The position numbers and the translations under genes were made by a program. From NCBI GenBank assembly GCA_028565635.1, contig JAOXYB010029144.1:1-15100 (forward strand): DNA of 15,100 nt, in the 5' to 3' direction. The stretch comes from Phoronis ovalis (lineage: Eukaryota > Phoronida > Phoronidae). The notes beneath the pieces are model-generated. The model was not told the DNA's origin. It saw only the letters and a program-made list of their open reading frames with translations, and ran no database searches. The first letter of the stretch is position 1; each line of letters starts with the position of its first letter. Positions 14,191 through 15,100 of the stretch are shown here, piece by piece.

Positions 14191-15100
14191 CTTCAAAAGA
14201 ATAAAGAAATGACTGGCATTATCACTATCTGTACATACTCCAAGTTCATCTTCAAACGAATTAATATGGTGAAAAAAAAATAACATGGAATATGCCTGGG
14301 GTGAACACTCCTAGACATTTAAGGCAGTTGGGTATGCCCTGTGCTAAAGAGTCTATTTTTTGCCAATTTAAATATTTAAGCAAGTTTAAATGGTAGGTTT
14401 AGGTACGAGATAGAGTTTTTATTTACCTGCTACAGGTATAAAAAAGGGTAGTAAAAAATATTCTTGTATACGAAGATCCAGTAAAAGGGATCCAGTTGTC
14501 AAAACTGAACTCTCTGTGGTAAATTAAACTTAATCTGAAAGGCCAGAGTATGAATTTCAAGCAACTGCAGGTATTGATTTTGTATGTATTTTGTATAAAA
14601 GAATGGTCCAGATTTACCCAAGTTTGTATAAAAAAGGGGGCAGTTTAGAGCAGCAGAGGAGCACCCCCAATCAAAATATTGTAAGCGTTCACTATGGGGT
14701 AATAATGATGTATCAAAAATACTTCTAACTAAATTTATATAATAATGTGTATAAATTAGCACAGTACAACATAATTATACTGTATTACCCCGATTGTAAG
14801 ACTTGTATCTTATGTTCGAATTAAGACCCGGGTCTCTCTATCGAACTAGTATAAAATACACTTTCAAAATGAGTTGGGGCTGCATTGATCATATCCAAAA
14901 AAAATATCTTAATAAAGCAAGAATCTGCATCTGATCAGTTAATTTAGCTACAACAAAGTCGTATCATCCCACAACTTGGCAAATCACATTTTACGCTATT
15001 ACTTACTTTGTGTAAATATTACCAGCAAAAACATCCAGTAGAGCATATGACATCCTGAACAAACTGAGAAATGACAATGGGAGCGAACTCCCACCATATA
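14191..15100. other. Presumed 5' intron of the NQO-like gene; no exon identified
   Basis: This is 910 bp of AT-rich sequence. A possible transposon end lies near 14783-14840 (accccgattgtaagactt...gacccgggtctc), and gtataaaaaaggg occurs twice (near 14437 and 14627). I could not find the NQO N-terminal flavodoxin motif (LIV.AH....SFN). It probably lies past position 15100. Confidence 0.6.

Noticed and set aside
14059-14286. 75-codon minus-strand frame
   Set aside because: It overlaps the NQO-like exon 14063-14190 in a different reading frame and has no family features.
14636-14668. ggggg...ccccc hairpin
   Set aside because: The arms are only about 5-6 bp with a 20-base loop, too weak to call a structure.
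15023-15054. Small minus-strand exon (ends in LLDVFAG) upstream of the NQO-like exons
   Set aside because: DVFA.N loosely recalls the NQO DLYAMNF motif and one donor gives the right phase. But that donor removes the Asn, the exon would be only 32 nt, and the linker to the next exon would be far too short.

Overview
The window is genomic DNA from an animal, most likely a marine invertebrate. It is AT-rich, and its two genes are both split by GT-AG introns. One gene, the little elongation complex subunit ICE2, is an animal gene in my knowledge. The species cannot be fixed from sequence alone. Neither gene is complete: the N-terminus of each lies outside the window.

Plus strand, 214-10466: fourteen coding exons of an ICE2 (NARG2) orthologue. 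All splice phases agree, and the joined product is 1138 residues from the first complete codon to the stop at 10464-10466. Conserved blocks match the vertebrate family at both ends. The long middle (exons 7 and 8) is disordered and basic, and carries two AT-hook motifs.

Minus strand, 14190-11215: the four C-terminal coding exons of a flavodoxin-fold quinone reductase of the NQO1/NQO2 family. It converges tail to tail on ICE2 with 748 bp between the stop codons. Its fold-defining residues are kept, but most known active-site residues of NQO1 are replaced.

Introns and spacers hold small mobile-element debris: a 66-bp hairpin (117-182), two foldback (MITE-like) elements of about 320-340 bp (1376-1692 and 7089-7426), a stop-poor antisense stretch that may be a decayed coding fragment (4694-5080), a tRNA-Phe-like relic (13612-13675) and several short direct repeats. 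The two genes have no obvious functional link: one acts in snRNA transcription, the other is a cytosolic oxidoreductase relative. I see no operon, CRISPR array, phage or defence system, and no clear novel multi-gene system. The points most worth checking are the altered NQO active site, the AT-hooks in ICE2 and the two foldback elements.
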